Positions 52,572 to 60,254 of a stretch of DNA of 64,000 bases are shown here, one piece after another. Source of the DNA: Vulcanimicrobiota bacterium. GTDB taxonomy: Bacteria > Vulcanimicrobiota > Xenobia > Xenobiales > JADMJV01. The notes beneath the pieces were generated by a model. That model was not told the DNA's origin, did not search any database, and saw nothing but the letters and a program-made list of their open reading frames with translations. The translations under genes and the position numbers were made by a program. The first letter of the stretch is position 1. The number at the start of each line of letters is the position of its first letter. The stretch is taken from contig JAHBVR010000012.1 of the NCBI GenBank assembly GCA_019637395.1, forward strand, positions 1 through 64,000, given 5' to 3'.

Positions 52572-53904
52572 GCATAACCCAGGTGGCGGCGATCTGGGCG
52601 CCCGCCTTGACATTGGTCACATCGCTGTCGGAGACGCGCACCAGCGGATCAGCCACGCTGGCCCCGAACATGTAAGGATCGAAATCGAAACGGAAATCCT
52701 CGAATTTCCAGCCGTTCTCGAGAGGCACGGGAAACTCTGCATGGGGGATGTGCACCCGGCGCTGCGCCACATAGCGGTCTTTGACCGCCTCGTCGAGAGC
52801 TCGCTCCCAGGCCAGCTCGTCCATTTCCCAGCCCAGGTAGAGACCCTGTCCGCCGTATCCATCGGCCGGCTTGAGAATGGTCTGCTCGCGCTCCTGACGG
52901 AGCCTGTCCAGTAGCGGACCGTCCTCGACGATGGTGGTCCAGGGAACCAGCGAGCGCAGGAAAGTCAAGTCCGACTTATTGAGCAGGCTCTCGAATTCGG
53001 GCCGGTGCACCCAGGAGAGCAGGCTCTTGACCGTCAGCGGCTTACAAGCGAAGGAATTGACCACACAGGCGGCTTGCTCGCGATAGGCGTTCAGGAAGGG
53101 CCTGGCCGCCTCGGCCTGGGCCAGCAGATCTTCCACCAACACGCGGCGATAGACCAGATCGATGACTTTGCCGTCGTAGTCGAGCAACTTTCCATCCTTG
53201 AAGTCGAGTTCTCGGGGGTCGCAGATCACAGTTTCATAACCGAGACGGTTGTAGCGAAGTTTCAGCAGTTCAAACTCGCTGGCGGTGTTGACGGTGATCC
53301 AGTCGACCACGGCGATACGCGGCTTGCCTTTTCCTCCCCATTGCTCCCAGGACTTGAGCAACAGCGGCAAGTCGCGATGGTCGGTGGCCAGATAGCGGCC
53401 GGGGAATTCCTTGGCCAGCCGCTTCCACAGCGAAGTCTTCTTGAGCAGGCGCACGCACTCGTCCATAAAGGCGGCCCCTCCGGGACTATCCACGTTGAGC
53501 TCTACAATTTGGTAGCCGGTGTCCCCATTCGCAAAAAACTCCAGGAAGCCATCCACCCGCGAAATGTACTCGCCGGCCTTGAGACGGCTGGGCCATTGAA
53601 TCAATTGCTGTTCGGTGCGGTGAATGCCCAATCGATCCAGCCATGGAGTGGTGCGTAGAGGCTCTTCCAGCTTGGCCAACACGCGCACCAGGCGGCGCAT
53701 CTGATCCTGCAGCGGCTTGAGGTGAGCCTGGCGCATCAACGCCGGTGCGATACAAATCGGTAGCGGCTTGCCCTGAAAAAGAATGCCGCGCCTGGTCAGA
53801 CCCTTTTCGATTTCGGCGTATTCCTGGCGGGTAGCGGCAGGGTCCGCTTCCAGATGTTGCCGAATAAACTCGAATGCTGCTCTACAATAGGGGTCTGGAA
53901 ACAT
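52564..53904 (-). CDS. ATP-grasp peptide ligase (glutathionylspermidine synthase-like)
   Basis: 446 aa from ATG 53904. Conserved stretches include IVELNVDSPGGAAFMDECVR, VVDWITVNTASEFELLKLRY, NSFACKPLTVKSLLSWVH, and the ATP-grasp core TILKPADGYGGQGLYLGWEM. It matches the circularly permuted ATP-grasp family near glutathionylspermidine synthase. It likely ligates a carboxylate to an amine; the substrate is unknown. Its start overlaps the divergent 177-aa gene by 31 nt, so the two have no intergenic promoter space. Confidence 0.78.
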   Translation of the reverse strand: MFPDPYCRAAFEFIRQHLEADPAATRQEYAEIEKGLTRRGILFQGKPLPICIAPALMRQAHLKPLQDQMRRLVRVLAKLEEPLRTTPWLDRLGIHRTEQQLIQWPSRLKAGEYISRVDGFLEFFANGDTGYQIVELNVDSPGGAAFMDECVRLLKKTSLWKRLAKEFPGRYLATDHRDLPLLLKSWEQWGGKGKPRIAVVDWITVNTASEFELLKLRYNRLGYETVICDPRELDFKDGKLLDYDGKVIDLVYRRVLVEDLLAQAEAARPFLNAYREQAACVVNSFACKPLTVKSLLSWVHRPEFESLLNKSDLTFLRSLVPWTTIVEDGPLLDRLRQEREQTILKPADGYGGQGLYLGWEMDELAWERALDEAVKDRYVAQRRVHIPHAEFPVPLENGWKFEDFRFDFDPYMFGASVADPLVRVSDSDVTNVKAGAQIAATWVMHD

Positions 53905-54407
53905 ATTCGCTCGCGTTCCGCGCCGGCTGGCGATTTGCCTGCAGTCTGGCTCTTCTTCTCGGGCTTTCGGGCACAGCCCGGGCGCAACTGCCACCGCCGG
54001 ACTGGCGGGCGCTCAACCCGGAACAGCGGATGTTTTTGCTGGACGCTTTTCAACTGGCACCAGAAGTGCGCGGGACCTTTTCCGACGCTGTGCCCGACGA
54101 CCTCAAGCAGAACCTGCTCAACTCGTTGTGGAGCGTGCTGACCCCCGAGAAACGAGTCCAGGTCGCCCTCTACGCCCATATAGAGAAACCCTGGAGCAGC
54201 CAGTCCGAGTCCACCTCCAAGGTACTGGCTCCGCAATTTGTCAGGCTCTCCAAACTGCAAAAATTTCGTCTCTACGAAGCTGCTCATTGGGACGCCACCC
54301 AGCGGGGTATTTTCGAGAGCCTTCCGAACGAGCTTCGCCAGGGAGCCTTCGAGGCTCTCTGGTCCTACCTGGACCCGAAAGCCCGCAAGGCGATTCTGGC
54401 ACCGTAA
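53874..54407 (+). CDS. Secreted hypothetical protein, 177 aa
   Basis: The start at ATG 53874 is forced: no other ATG, GTG or TTG lies before the signal peptide (FACSLALLLGLSGTARAQ). The mature part is helical, with recurrent LDAFQLAPEVRG, LNSLWSVLTPEKRVQVA and LFEALWSYLDPKARKAI-like blocks of ~40 residues, perhaps a weak repeat (LNPEQR, LTPEKR, LDPKAR). There is no ribosome-binding site. It faces the ATP-grasp gene head to head, with overlapping 5' ends. Confidence 0.55.
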   Translation: MLLYNRGLETYSLAFRAGWRFACSLALLLGLSGTARAQLPPPDWRALNPEQRMFLLDAFQLAPEVRGTFSDAVPDDLKQNLLNSLWSVLTPEKRVQVALYAHIEKPWSSQSESTSKVLAPQFVRLSKLQKFRLYEAAHWDATQRGIFESLPNELRQGAFEALWSYLDPKARKAILAP

Positions 54408-54442
54408 ACCGGGGGGGAGACCCCTTTAGAAAGGTACCCAAG

Positions 54443-55159
54443 TTGAAAAAGCTGCTCGTCTCCTGTCTGCTTCTGGCCACCACCCTCTGTTCCGCCTGGG
54501 CGGATAAACTCTACGTGCGCAATCGTCCCTACGAAGGCTACGTGATCGGCACTCTGGATAATCTCTCGGCGGTGGAAGTAGACGCCCGCGACTTTGCCAA
54601 AGCGCTCGGCTACGACCTGGACGAAGTAGACGGCAACTGGCTGTTTCGCCCCCAGGGCAGCAAAGAGGCGCCCTCCCTGACGGCCGGGTCACACAAGATG
54701 TACGCCGGCGCCACCGAGGTCGCTTATCGAGTAGACGCAGAGCGCAAACTGGTCAAGCTGGCCGAACTGGCTCAGGCCCTGGGAGGCCGGGTGATGCGCC
54801 ACGCCGAGTTAGGTACCGTCGATTTCGATATTGTCCAGGGGCACAAACAAGAGACCGGCTTTGACCCGAAAAAATTCCATCTGATTTACTATGGGGCGGA
54901 CTGGGCTCCAGCCGCCAAAATGTTTAAGCCGGTGGTGGTGGAGTTCGACCTGAAGCAGATTGTACCGGTTATTTATGTGGACTGTATGCAGCCTCGCTCG
55001 CCCATCTACAAAAACTTCATCCGCTATTTCAACGGCGACAAGATCCCCTACGTGGTGCTGCTCGGTCCCAACGGCAAGGTGGTCAAGACCTGGACCGGTT
55101 ATCAGGACATCGGCCCCTGGACCACCGAAATCCAGCGTTTGACCGGCCAGAAGTTTTAG
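54443..55159 (+). CDS. Secreted thioredoxin-fold protein lacking the CxxC motif
   Basis: 238 aa from TTG 54443 (AAAGG, 8-nt spacing). Signal peptide (KKLLVSCLLLATTLCSAWA). The first half resembles the copper amine oxidase-like N-domain (DARDFAKALGYDLDEVDGNW). The second half is thioredoxin-like: HLIYYGADWAPAAKMFKPVV, VIYVDCMQ, IPYVVLLGPNGKVVKTWTGY. Where thioredoxins have WCGPC it has WAPAA, so it cannot do disulfide exchange. Convergent with traB, overlapping 4 nt. Confidence 0.7.
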   Translation: MKKLLVSCLLLATTLCSAWADKLYVRNRPYEGYVIGTLDNLSAVEVDARDFAKALGYDLDEVDGNWLFRPQGSKEAPSLTAGSHKMYAGATEVAYRVDAERKLVKLAELAQALGGRVMRHAELGTVDFDIVQGHKQETGFDPKKFHLIYYGADWAPAAKMFKPVVVEFDLKQIVPVIYVDCMQPRSPIYKNFIRYFNGDKIPYVVLLGPNGKVVKTWTGYQDIGPWTTEIQRLTGQKF

Positions 55160-56322
55160 ATTTGAGCCGCCTTGAGCATCGAGGCGGCTCCCAGCAGGTT
55201 GCCCAGACCGACGCAGACATTGGTGAGCAGCATGACCAGCAAGATGCGGGTCACGCGGTTTTGATACATTAGCTTGAACGTGAGCGTTTGCTCGGAGAGC
55301 GTTTCGAAGTCGGCTACCCGGGGCTTGCGCAGCCCCGCCTCCACCAGCCCCGTCATCCAGCCGGTGGCAATCAAGGGATGGAGCGCTCCGATGGGTGCGA
55401 AAAGAAAGCCGCTGATGGTGGTCAGCGGGTGAGCCAGCGAGAGCAGGCAACCCAGAGCTCCTGCGCTGGCCGTAATCAGCGCCCACATCCCCAGCATTCT
55501 GAGAGCGACATTCTTACCCCAATGCAAGAAACCGTAGAGGATGGCGGCCACGATGGAAAGGGGAATCAGCCAGCCGATCAGCTTGGAAAGCTTGCTGGGC
55601 GGGGGCACGAATTCGAGCGGGGTGACGTCCTTAACCTCGCCCAGGTAGCGGGCGATGCCCTGCACGTGGCCGGCTCCCACCACCGCCAGCACGCGCTGGC
55701 CCGGGGCCGAGAAAATCTTGGCGGCCAGGTAGCGGTCGCGTTCGTCCACCAGGGTCTCGCCCACTTCGGGCAGGTGCTGGGATAGTTCTTTGAGAGCTTC
55801 CTCCAGCGCGTCGCTGCGCTTGAGCCGTTCCACCTCTTCCTGGCTGATCTCGGTGCTTTCGAAGATGCCGAAGAGGGAGGAAACGAAGAGCTTGGCCAGG
55901 CTCCACCAGGAGAGGCGGCTCCAGGTGCGGCGCAGGGTGGTGCCGACATCGCGATCGGCCAGCACGGTGGGGATGTCCAGCTCCAGGCTGGTTTCCATGG
56001 CCTGCATCATCTCGGCGCCCGGTTTGACTCCGAGCTGCTTGCCAATCTTCTTCTGGAAACTGGATAAAAGCAACTGGGCCAGCAGCAGGTTGCCCTTACC
56101 CTTTTTGATCACCTCGACGATGTCGGTGTTGCGCCAGCGGTCGGGATCGCGCAGGGTATTGTAGCGCGAGGCGCACAGTTCCACCGCCACCGAGTCCGGC
56201 TTCAGCTCGTGCAGCGTGTCTTTGACCAGGTCGACGCTGGCCTGGCTGACGTGGGCCGTGCCCAGCAGGTAAAACATGCGGCCGTCCAGTTCGACCAGGC
56301 GAATATCAGGGTGTTCCATCAT
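55156..56322 (-). CDS. TraB/PrgY family membrane protein
   Basis: 388 aa. The N-terminal GTAHVSQASVDLVKDTLHEL, VAVELCASRYNTLRD and a later VVGAGHVQGIARYLG form the TraB domain with conserved Glu/His residues. The C-terminal third has 4 hydrophobic helices. Family members such as PrgY regulate pheromone production in enterococci and may be proteases; the general role is unknown. Translation is coupled to the PLP gene (GAATGATGG). Confidence 0.87.
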   Translation of the reverse strand: MMEHPDIRLVELDGRMFYLLGTAHVSQASVDLVKDTLHELKPDSVAVELCASRYNTLRDPDRWRNTDIVEVIKKGKGNLLLAQLLLSSFQKKIGKQLGVKPGAEMMQAMETSLELDIPTVLADRDVGTTLRRTWSRLSWWSLAKLFVSSLFGIFESTEISQEEVERLKRSDALEEALKELSQHLPEVGETLVDERDRYLAAKIFSAPGQRVLAVVGAGHVQGIARYLGEVKDVTPLEFVPPPSKLSKLIGWLIPLSIVAAILYGFLHWGKNVALRMLGMWALITASAGALGCLLSLAHPLTTISGFLFAPIGALHPLIATGWMTGLVEAGLRKPRVADFETLSEQTLTFKLMYQNRVTRILLVMLLTNVCVGLGNLLGAASMLKAAQI

Positions 56323-57269
56323 TCCGGGGGGCCCTCACTTAGCCACTCTGCCAGTCGCGCGGGCGCTATGTTGCCGCCACTGAGCACGACCCAGGTTCCT
56401 TCTTGCTCGGGTATTTGCCCACTGCGATAGGCGGCTAACCCTGCGGCGCCGCCGGGCTCGACCACCAGCTTGGCTTCCTCCACCAGATAGCGCACCGTAT
56501 CACGCACCGCCTCCTCGCTGACTTCCACCATATCGTCGACCCACTGCTGGGCCAATTCCCAGGGCAAGTCCCCGGGCCGGTTGGCGGTGAGAGCGTCGCA
56601 TTCGGTGACCACCTTTTCGAGGCGGCGCAGCTCGCCGTTGCGTAGCGAATCGACCATGGCGTTGGCGCCTCCGGGCTGGACTCCGACGATCCTGGTAAGG
56701 GGATCGATCTGCTTGAGAGCCAGCGAGGTAGCCACCAGCAGGCCGCCGGTGCTGGCCGGAATGACCACCTGGCGGGGCCTGGCGGGAGCCAGGTCGAGGC
56801 CCAAAGTAGCATGTCCGACGAGAACTTGCGGATCGTTCAGGTGATCTACGATGTGGATTCCCTGGTCTCTAAGGGCATGCAGGGCGGCGGTGCGCTCTTC
56901 GGTGGAATCACCGCTGAAGACCACCTGGCCGCCCCAGGCCTTGACGCGCTCGACTTTCCAGGGGTGACTGCGGCGCATCATAACGGCGGTGACGGGCACG
57001 CCATAGTGGCGCCCGGCCCAGGCCAGGGCCACCGCGAAGTTGCCCGAGGAGGCCAACGCCAGGCCCTTGTCGCCCAAGCCCCTGGCCTTAAGGTTCATGA
57101 TGTGGCAGATGGCCCGGACCTTATAGGCTCCCGTGACCTGCAGATTCTCGCACATGAGGCCGACTCCGTCGAGTTGCCTGAGCGGGGGGGAAACCACTTC
57201 CCCGGGTAGTGCCAAGCGGGCCTGCTCGATGTGCTGGAGGGTGCCCCATTCGGGCGGATCGTAGTGCAT
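56319..57269 (-). CDS. PLP-dependent threonine/serine dehydratase-like enzyme
   Basis: 316 aa, TdcB/serine racemase fold. The Schiff-base Lys is in LQVTGAYKVRAICHIMNL, and the substrate loop is LASSGNFAVALAWAGRHYG. The phosphate-binding Gly-loop, usually GGGGL, reads PASTGGLLVA, so one or two glycines are replaced. The C-terminal end has VVEPGGAAGLAAYR and TWVVLSGGN. It could act on a related amino acid rather than threonine. TAGGATG precedes ATG 57269. Confidence 0.75.
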   Translation of the reverse strand: MHYDPPEWGTLQHIEQARLALPGEVVSPPLRQLDGVGLMCENLQVTGAYKVRAICHIMNLKARGLGDKGLALASSGNFAVALAWAGRHYGVPVTAVMMRRSHPWKVERVKAWGGQVVFSGDSTEERTAALHALRDQGIHIVDHLNDPQVLVGHATLGLDLAPARPRQVVIPASTGGLLVATSLALKQIDPLTRIVGVQPGGANAMVDSLRNGELRRLEKVVTECDALTANRPGDLPWELAQQWVDDMVEVSEEAVRDTVRYLVEEAKLVVEPGGAAGLAAYRSGQIPEQEGTWVVLSGGNIAPARLAEWLSEGPPE

Positions 57270-57351
57270 TTAACATCCTATTCATCAAGTTGTCTAAATG
57301 TGAGTGATATGACTGATGTAACACATCATCCCTAGAGGAGCGAAACACATA

Positions 57352-57573
57352 ATGAAAATCGCCGCCCAGAACCACCAGTCTTACACCAGAAACAGCCGTC
57401 GCAGCAAGGACGGCCCGGACGACGTGCCGCCGGAGTTCCCCGGACGTCACACCGAGCCCGGCCCCGACGACGTCTACGATCCCGACCAGTGCGGTCGCGG
57501 CTCCGACTACGGTGGCAGCGCCCACTACTACGACACCGACAGTTCCGGCGGCAGCGCCTGGGTCCTCTTCTAG
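57352..57573 (+). CDS. Small Gly/Asp/Tyr-rich protein, 73 aa
   Basis: ATG 57352 has GAGGAG with 11-nt spacing. The N-terminus is basic and polar (KIAAQNHQSYTRNSRRSK), and the C-terminus is rich in Asp, Gly and Tyr (DPDQCGRGSDYGG, AHYYDTDSSGG, AWVLF) with one Cys. There is no signal sequence. It resembles a short secreted or modified peptide precursor in composition, but no maturation gene is adjacent. A hairpin follows (57592). Confidence 0.55.
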   Translation: MKIAAQNHQSYTRNSRRSKDGPDDVPPEFPGRHTEPGPDDVYDPDQCGRGSDYGGSAHYYDTDSSGGSAWVLF

Positions 57574-57591
57574 CCCCTCTTCGTCCGCTTG

Positions 57592-57625
57592 GTCAATGGC
57601 CACCGGGGACCCGATGGCCATTGAC
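57592..57625 (+). terminator. Putative terminator hairpin after small protein gene
   Basis: An 11-bp perfect inverted repeat (GTCAATGGCCA with TGGCCATTGAC, 12-nt loop) is followed by ATTT only. The U-tract is weak, so termination may be partial. Confidence 0.5.
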
Positions 57626-57650
57626 ATTTCCGAGGGTCCTTCTTGGCGCC

Positions 57651-57751
57651 ACGGGTGGCACGGCCGGGGGCGCTGACGCCACCGGTACCCGCGTTGTCGA
57701 CACGGGTGGCGCGGCCGGGGCGCTGACGCCACCAGGGCCCGCACTGCCGAC
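57651..57751. repeat. Two imperfect ~50-bp G+C-rich tandem repeats
   Basis: Copies 57651-57701 and 57702-57751 begin ACGGGTGGC and share CGCTGACGCCACC; they differ at about six positions and by one base. Each can form a GGTGGC/GCCACC hairpin. They lie between the small protein gene and the nuclease-like pseudogene. Confidence 0.75.
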
Positions 57752-57756
57752 ACGCC

Positions 57757-58355
57757 TCAAGCCGCCGTACCAACCTCGTTGAGCAACCTGTGACTCTCGC
57801 TCAAGAACTTGGCGACGACACGCCCGGACTCGATTTCGGCCTGGCTGAACCGGACTTCGGGGAGGGCTATCGCTTCGTTTCGAAGCCTGTCCCTTTCTGG
57901 CTGATGATGCGGACCATCAACTTCGAGGATGAACCAGGCAACTTTGGTTTCGATCTTCACCAGAACTAACGCATCGACGCGAAAGGCGCCCACCGAGGTC
58001 CGGAGGCGAACCTGCGGCCAGAGCACGCTCCTTTCCTTAAGACCCGGCAGCACACGGCGTCCCAGGCCTTCCCGAAGGCATCGACAATCGGTTGGCCACG
58101 AAAATCCAGGTCGGTATGCGGATTCGCCAGAATTGGCTGAGCTTCGAGAGCCGCCAGCAGATACAGCACCAAGACTTCCCAGGCCGAATCCGAGCTCAAG
58201 AATTGCCGCAGCCAACGACGGACCGGCCGAGAAACCGGCAAAGATTCCAATGCACTCCCCCAGCGCTTTTCGGCCTTCAGCCAGCTTTCTGAACTGACCG
58301 ACTTGAGTTCGTAGGCACGACCTCGACACCACCTCCTCGCTTCTCGGCCGGACAT
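57757..58355 (-). pseudogene. Frameshifted nuclease-like gene (restriction-endonuclease-type C-terminus)
   Basis: From ATG 58355 one frame reads WLKAEKRWGSALESLPVSRP ... DFRGQPIVDAFGKAWD. Coding then moves into another frame near 58060, continuing RVLPGLKERSVLWPQVRLRT, ALVLVKIETKVAWFILEVDG and PHHQPERDRLRNEA. The EVDG/HH and acidic pattern recalls DUF559/Vsr-like nuclease folds. Neither frame alone makes a whole protein. GGAG precedes the ATG, which is 3 nt after the HTH stop, so the two were an operon. Confidence 0.55.
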
Positions 58356-58358
58356 TAC

Positions 58359-58528
58359 CTACTCCGAGCAAGGAAGCCCCTCCAATTCAAGCTCTTGAAG
58401 CAAGCGCAGGGGCGGTAAGCAACGTCCCGCTTCGTAGTCACACACCGTCTGGCGCGGGACCTGGCAATGTTCAGCCATCTGGGCCGGGGTGTAGTTGAGT
58501 AACTTGCGGATTTCGTAAAAAATGACAT
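58359..58528 (-). pseudogene. XRE-like helix-turn-helix gene, off frame by one base at a T6 tract
   Basis: AGGAGG (8-nt spacing) points to ATG 58528, which reads MSFFTK. The HTH sequence is in a different frame: YEIRKLLNYTPAQMAEHCQV, PRQTVCDYEAGRCLPPL. A -1 shift on T6 (complement of A6 at 58517-58522) joins them as MSFFYEIRKLL. It is either a homopolymer mutation or a slippage-dependent gene. Domain: a short XRE-type regulator, about 56 aa after joining. It is divergent from the polycysteine leader ORF. Confidence 0.55.
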
Positions 58529-58566
58529 GGTTCGTTCCTCCTGTTGGGAGGCAGCTTAGCGGTCCG

Positions 58567-58585
58567 ATTTCTACGAAATTTCTAC
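58567..58585. promoter_or_regulatory. Putative operator: two ATTTCTAC direct repeats one helical turn apart
   Basis: ATTTCTAC at 58567-58574 and 58578-58585, 11 bp start to start, lie between the divergent HTH and leader/C26 transcription units. GAAATTTC between them is palindromic. The spacing and position fit binding by the adjacent HTH protein, but no test was done. Confidence 0.4.
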
Positions 58586-58606
58586 CAAAACCGCGACTTG
58601 TAACCG

Positions 58607-58635
58607 TTGCTTTGCCAGAGTGCTCATGATATGCT
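58607..58635 (+). promoter_or_regulatory. Putative promoter for leader ORF and C26 gene
   Basis: TTGCTT (58607-58612) and TATGCT (58630-58635) are 17 nt apart. The expected transcription start is near 58642, only about 4 nt before the leader ATG 58646, so the leader ORF would be nearly leaderless. Confidence 0.4.
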
Positions 58636-58645
58636 GCAAGCACTC

Positions 58646-58732
58646 ATGCACACGGCTGGACTTTTCCTCAATCCGTCCGCCCGGGCAGCTCTCGGCTGTC
58701 CTTGTTGTTGTTGCTGTTGTTGTCGTCACTAA
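58646..58732 (+). CDS. Polycysteine leader peptide ORF (28 aa), candidate cysteine-responsive attenuator
   Basis: The frame runs from ATG 58646 to TAA 58732. It begins MHTAGLFLNPSARAALG and ends with Cys-Pro, then seven consecutive Cys codons, then Arg-His. Six of the seven Cys codons in the run are TGT. A 7-bp hairpin (GGGCAGC with GCTGTCC, 58683-58701) directly precedes the run, and a C-rich, G-poor stretch (58729-58760) follows. It ends 39 nt before the C26 hydrolase gene and has no ribosome-binding site, consistent with a near-leaderless start. Polycysteine, leaderless short ORFs that attenuate downstream genes are known in mycobacteria; the equivalence here is inference. A chance (TTG)n tract is the alternative. 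Confidence 0.5.
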   Translation: MHTAGLFLNPSARAALGCPCCCCCCCRH

Positions 58733-58771
58733 CCCCTTCTCTCTGACACAACCCACAACCATGAGGATCGT

Positions 58772-59503
58772 ATGCACAAAGTCAAAGTCGCAATCTTAGT
58801 TCGCAGCAACTACTGGCACTTCCCCGCAGGCCCCGTCAACGGCGCCACCCACCGCAGCGTTCCGGATATCATGCGCGCTATTCGGCGGGCCGGCGGCGAA
58901 CCGGTGCTGGTTTATCAAGACGGCGCCGCCCGGCCCGAACAGTGGGACGCGCTGGTAATTCCGGGAGGCAACGACCTTCATCCCGGCTGGTACGGCCAGG
59001 CTCCCCACAGCAGCGTCGACTTGAACAATGTCGACATCGAATTTGATCGCTTCCAGTTGCGCTGGACGCGCTGGGCCCTCGAGAACGACAAGCCGGTGCT
59101 GGGCATCTGCCGCGGAATGCAGGTCCTCAACGTGGCCAGCGGTGGCGACCTGGTTCAGGACGTGGCCCACCATTGCTCCCCCGAATTGCTCAACGACCCC
59201 AGCCGCCGCCGCGACCCCGCCCACGGCATTCACGTCGCCCCCGGGTCAAGAATGCATCAAATCCTGGGAGACGACTACGTGCGTGTCAACTCCATCCACC
59301 ATCAAGCCGTCCAGCGCATCGGCGAGCGATTCCATCCGGTAGCCTGGGCTCCCGACGGAGTGGTCGAAGCCATCGAAGGCCGCACTTCGCCCTGGCAACG
59401 CGGTGTCCAGTTCCATCCCGAAGATATGCAGGAAAGCGCTCCTTTTCAGGCTCTCTTCGAGTCTCTCGTCGAAGACACGAGGACTAATCAAGGCCGCGGG
59501 TAA
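58772..59503 (+). CDS. Gamma-glutamyl hydrolase / class I glutamine amidotransferase (peptidase C26, PuuD-like)
   Basis: 243 aa, ATG 58772 with GAGG 5 nt upstream. Motifs are ALVIPGGNDLHPGWYG (oxyanion region), the nucleophile elbow LGICRGMQVLNVASGG (Cys), and the His-Glu pair in VQFHPEDMQ, with SIHHQAV before. The family hydrolyses gamma-glutamyl bonds (for example gamma-Glu-GABA or folate polyglutamates). An activity on glutathione-like thiols is suggested only by the polycysteine leader. It likely stands alone downstream of the leader. Confidence 0.85.
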   Translation: MHKVKVAILVRSNYWHFPAGPVNGATHRSVPDIMRAIRRAGGEPVLVYQDGAARPEQWDALVIPGGNDLHPGWYGQAPHSSVDLNNVDIEFDRFQLRWTRWALENDKPVLGICRGMQVLNVASGGDLVQDVAHHCSPELLNDPSRRRDPAHGIHVAPGSRMHQILGDDYVRVNSIHHQAVQRIGERFHPVAWAPDGVVEAIEGRTSPWQRGVQFHPEDMQESAPFQALFESLVEDTRTNQGRG

Positions 59504-59537
59504 TACATATGCATAGAGCGCGAGGAGACGAATTAGA

Positions 59538-60254
59538 GTGGCAACTGCGATGGACATCGTACACTGCTTCAAGCCGGCCGAACACCTGGACCAAGCCATT
59601 TACCGGGATCTGTTGAAAAGCCGCCAGAAAGGCGCGGACGAACTGCGCTTCATCAGCTTACTGGGAGGCAAGGAAGAAGCCACGCTGGTTTACGAGATTT
59701 TGCGGCTACCACAGCGGCAGGTTCAGTCAGAATACAGCTCGCTGGGCAAAGTGGCGCTGACCGCGCTGCTCTTCACCCGAGCCCTCTTCAGTGGCAAGTC
59801 GTCCCACTGGGCCGGCGCCCTGAGCGCCGGCGCCATCACCATGTTCGACGGCGAGGAAACGCTGCAGCGCGCCAAGGGCGCCCTCCAGCGCATCAGCCGG
59901 GCGGGCAGCCTGGGCAAGGCCACCGTGCGCCTCACCCCCAGTGAAGCCGTGCTCGTCTACGAAGGCCAGCAGGTGCACATCTCGCTGGCCCCCATGCGCC
60001 AGGTAGTCCTGCGCGCCGTGCGCGGAGCGGTGGATAGCCAGGAAGTCTACTACTGCATCCACATCGATCTGCAGGACGGCCGCGTCCTGCCGGTCATTCG
60101 TTCGCACCAGGCCGTCGAAGCGCGCCGGCTGGCCCACCAGTTAGCCAACGCCCTGCATCTGGCCATGAGCTTCCAGAATGTGGACGTCAGCGAAGTCCCC
60201 AACGGCTACAGCTGGGAGATGGGCCCGCAACTGGTCGAGCCCGCCCTCAACTAA
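59538..60254 (+). CDS. Hypothetical protein, 238 aa
   Basis: Starts at GTG 59538, since GAGGAG is 10 nt upstream; ATG 59550 is less well placed. The middle has a mild hydrophobic stretch (VALTALLFTRALFSG, HWAGALSAGAITMF), then a PH-like or beta-rich part (KATVRLTPSEAVLVYEGQQV, VYYCIHIDLQDGRVLPVI) and a helix (AVEARRLAHQLANALHLAMS). It may be a peripheral or membrane-associated protein. No family is recognised. The end overlaps the MAPEG gene by 8 nt. Confidence 0.6.
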   Translation: MATAMDIVHCFKPAEHLDQAIYRDLLKSRQKGADELRFISLLGGKEEATLVYEILRLPQRQVQSEYSSLGKVALTALLFTRALFSGKSSHWAGALSAGAITMFDGEETLQRAKGALQRISRAGSLGKATVRLTPSEAVLVYEGQQVHISLAPMRQVVLRAVRGAVDSQEVYYCIHIDLQDGRVLPVIRSHQAVEARRLAHQLANALHLAMSFQNVDVSEVPNGYSWEMGPQLVEPALN

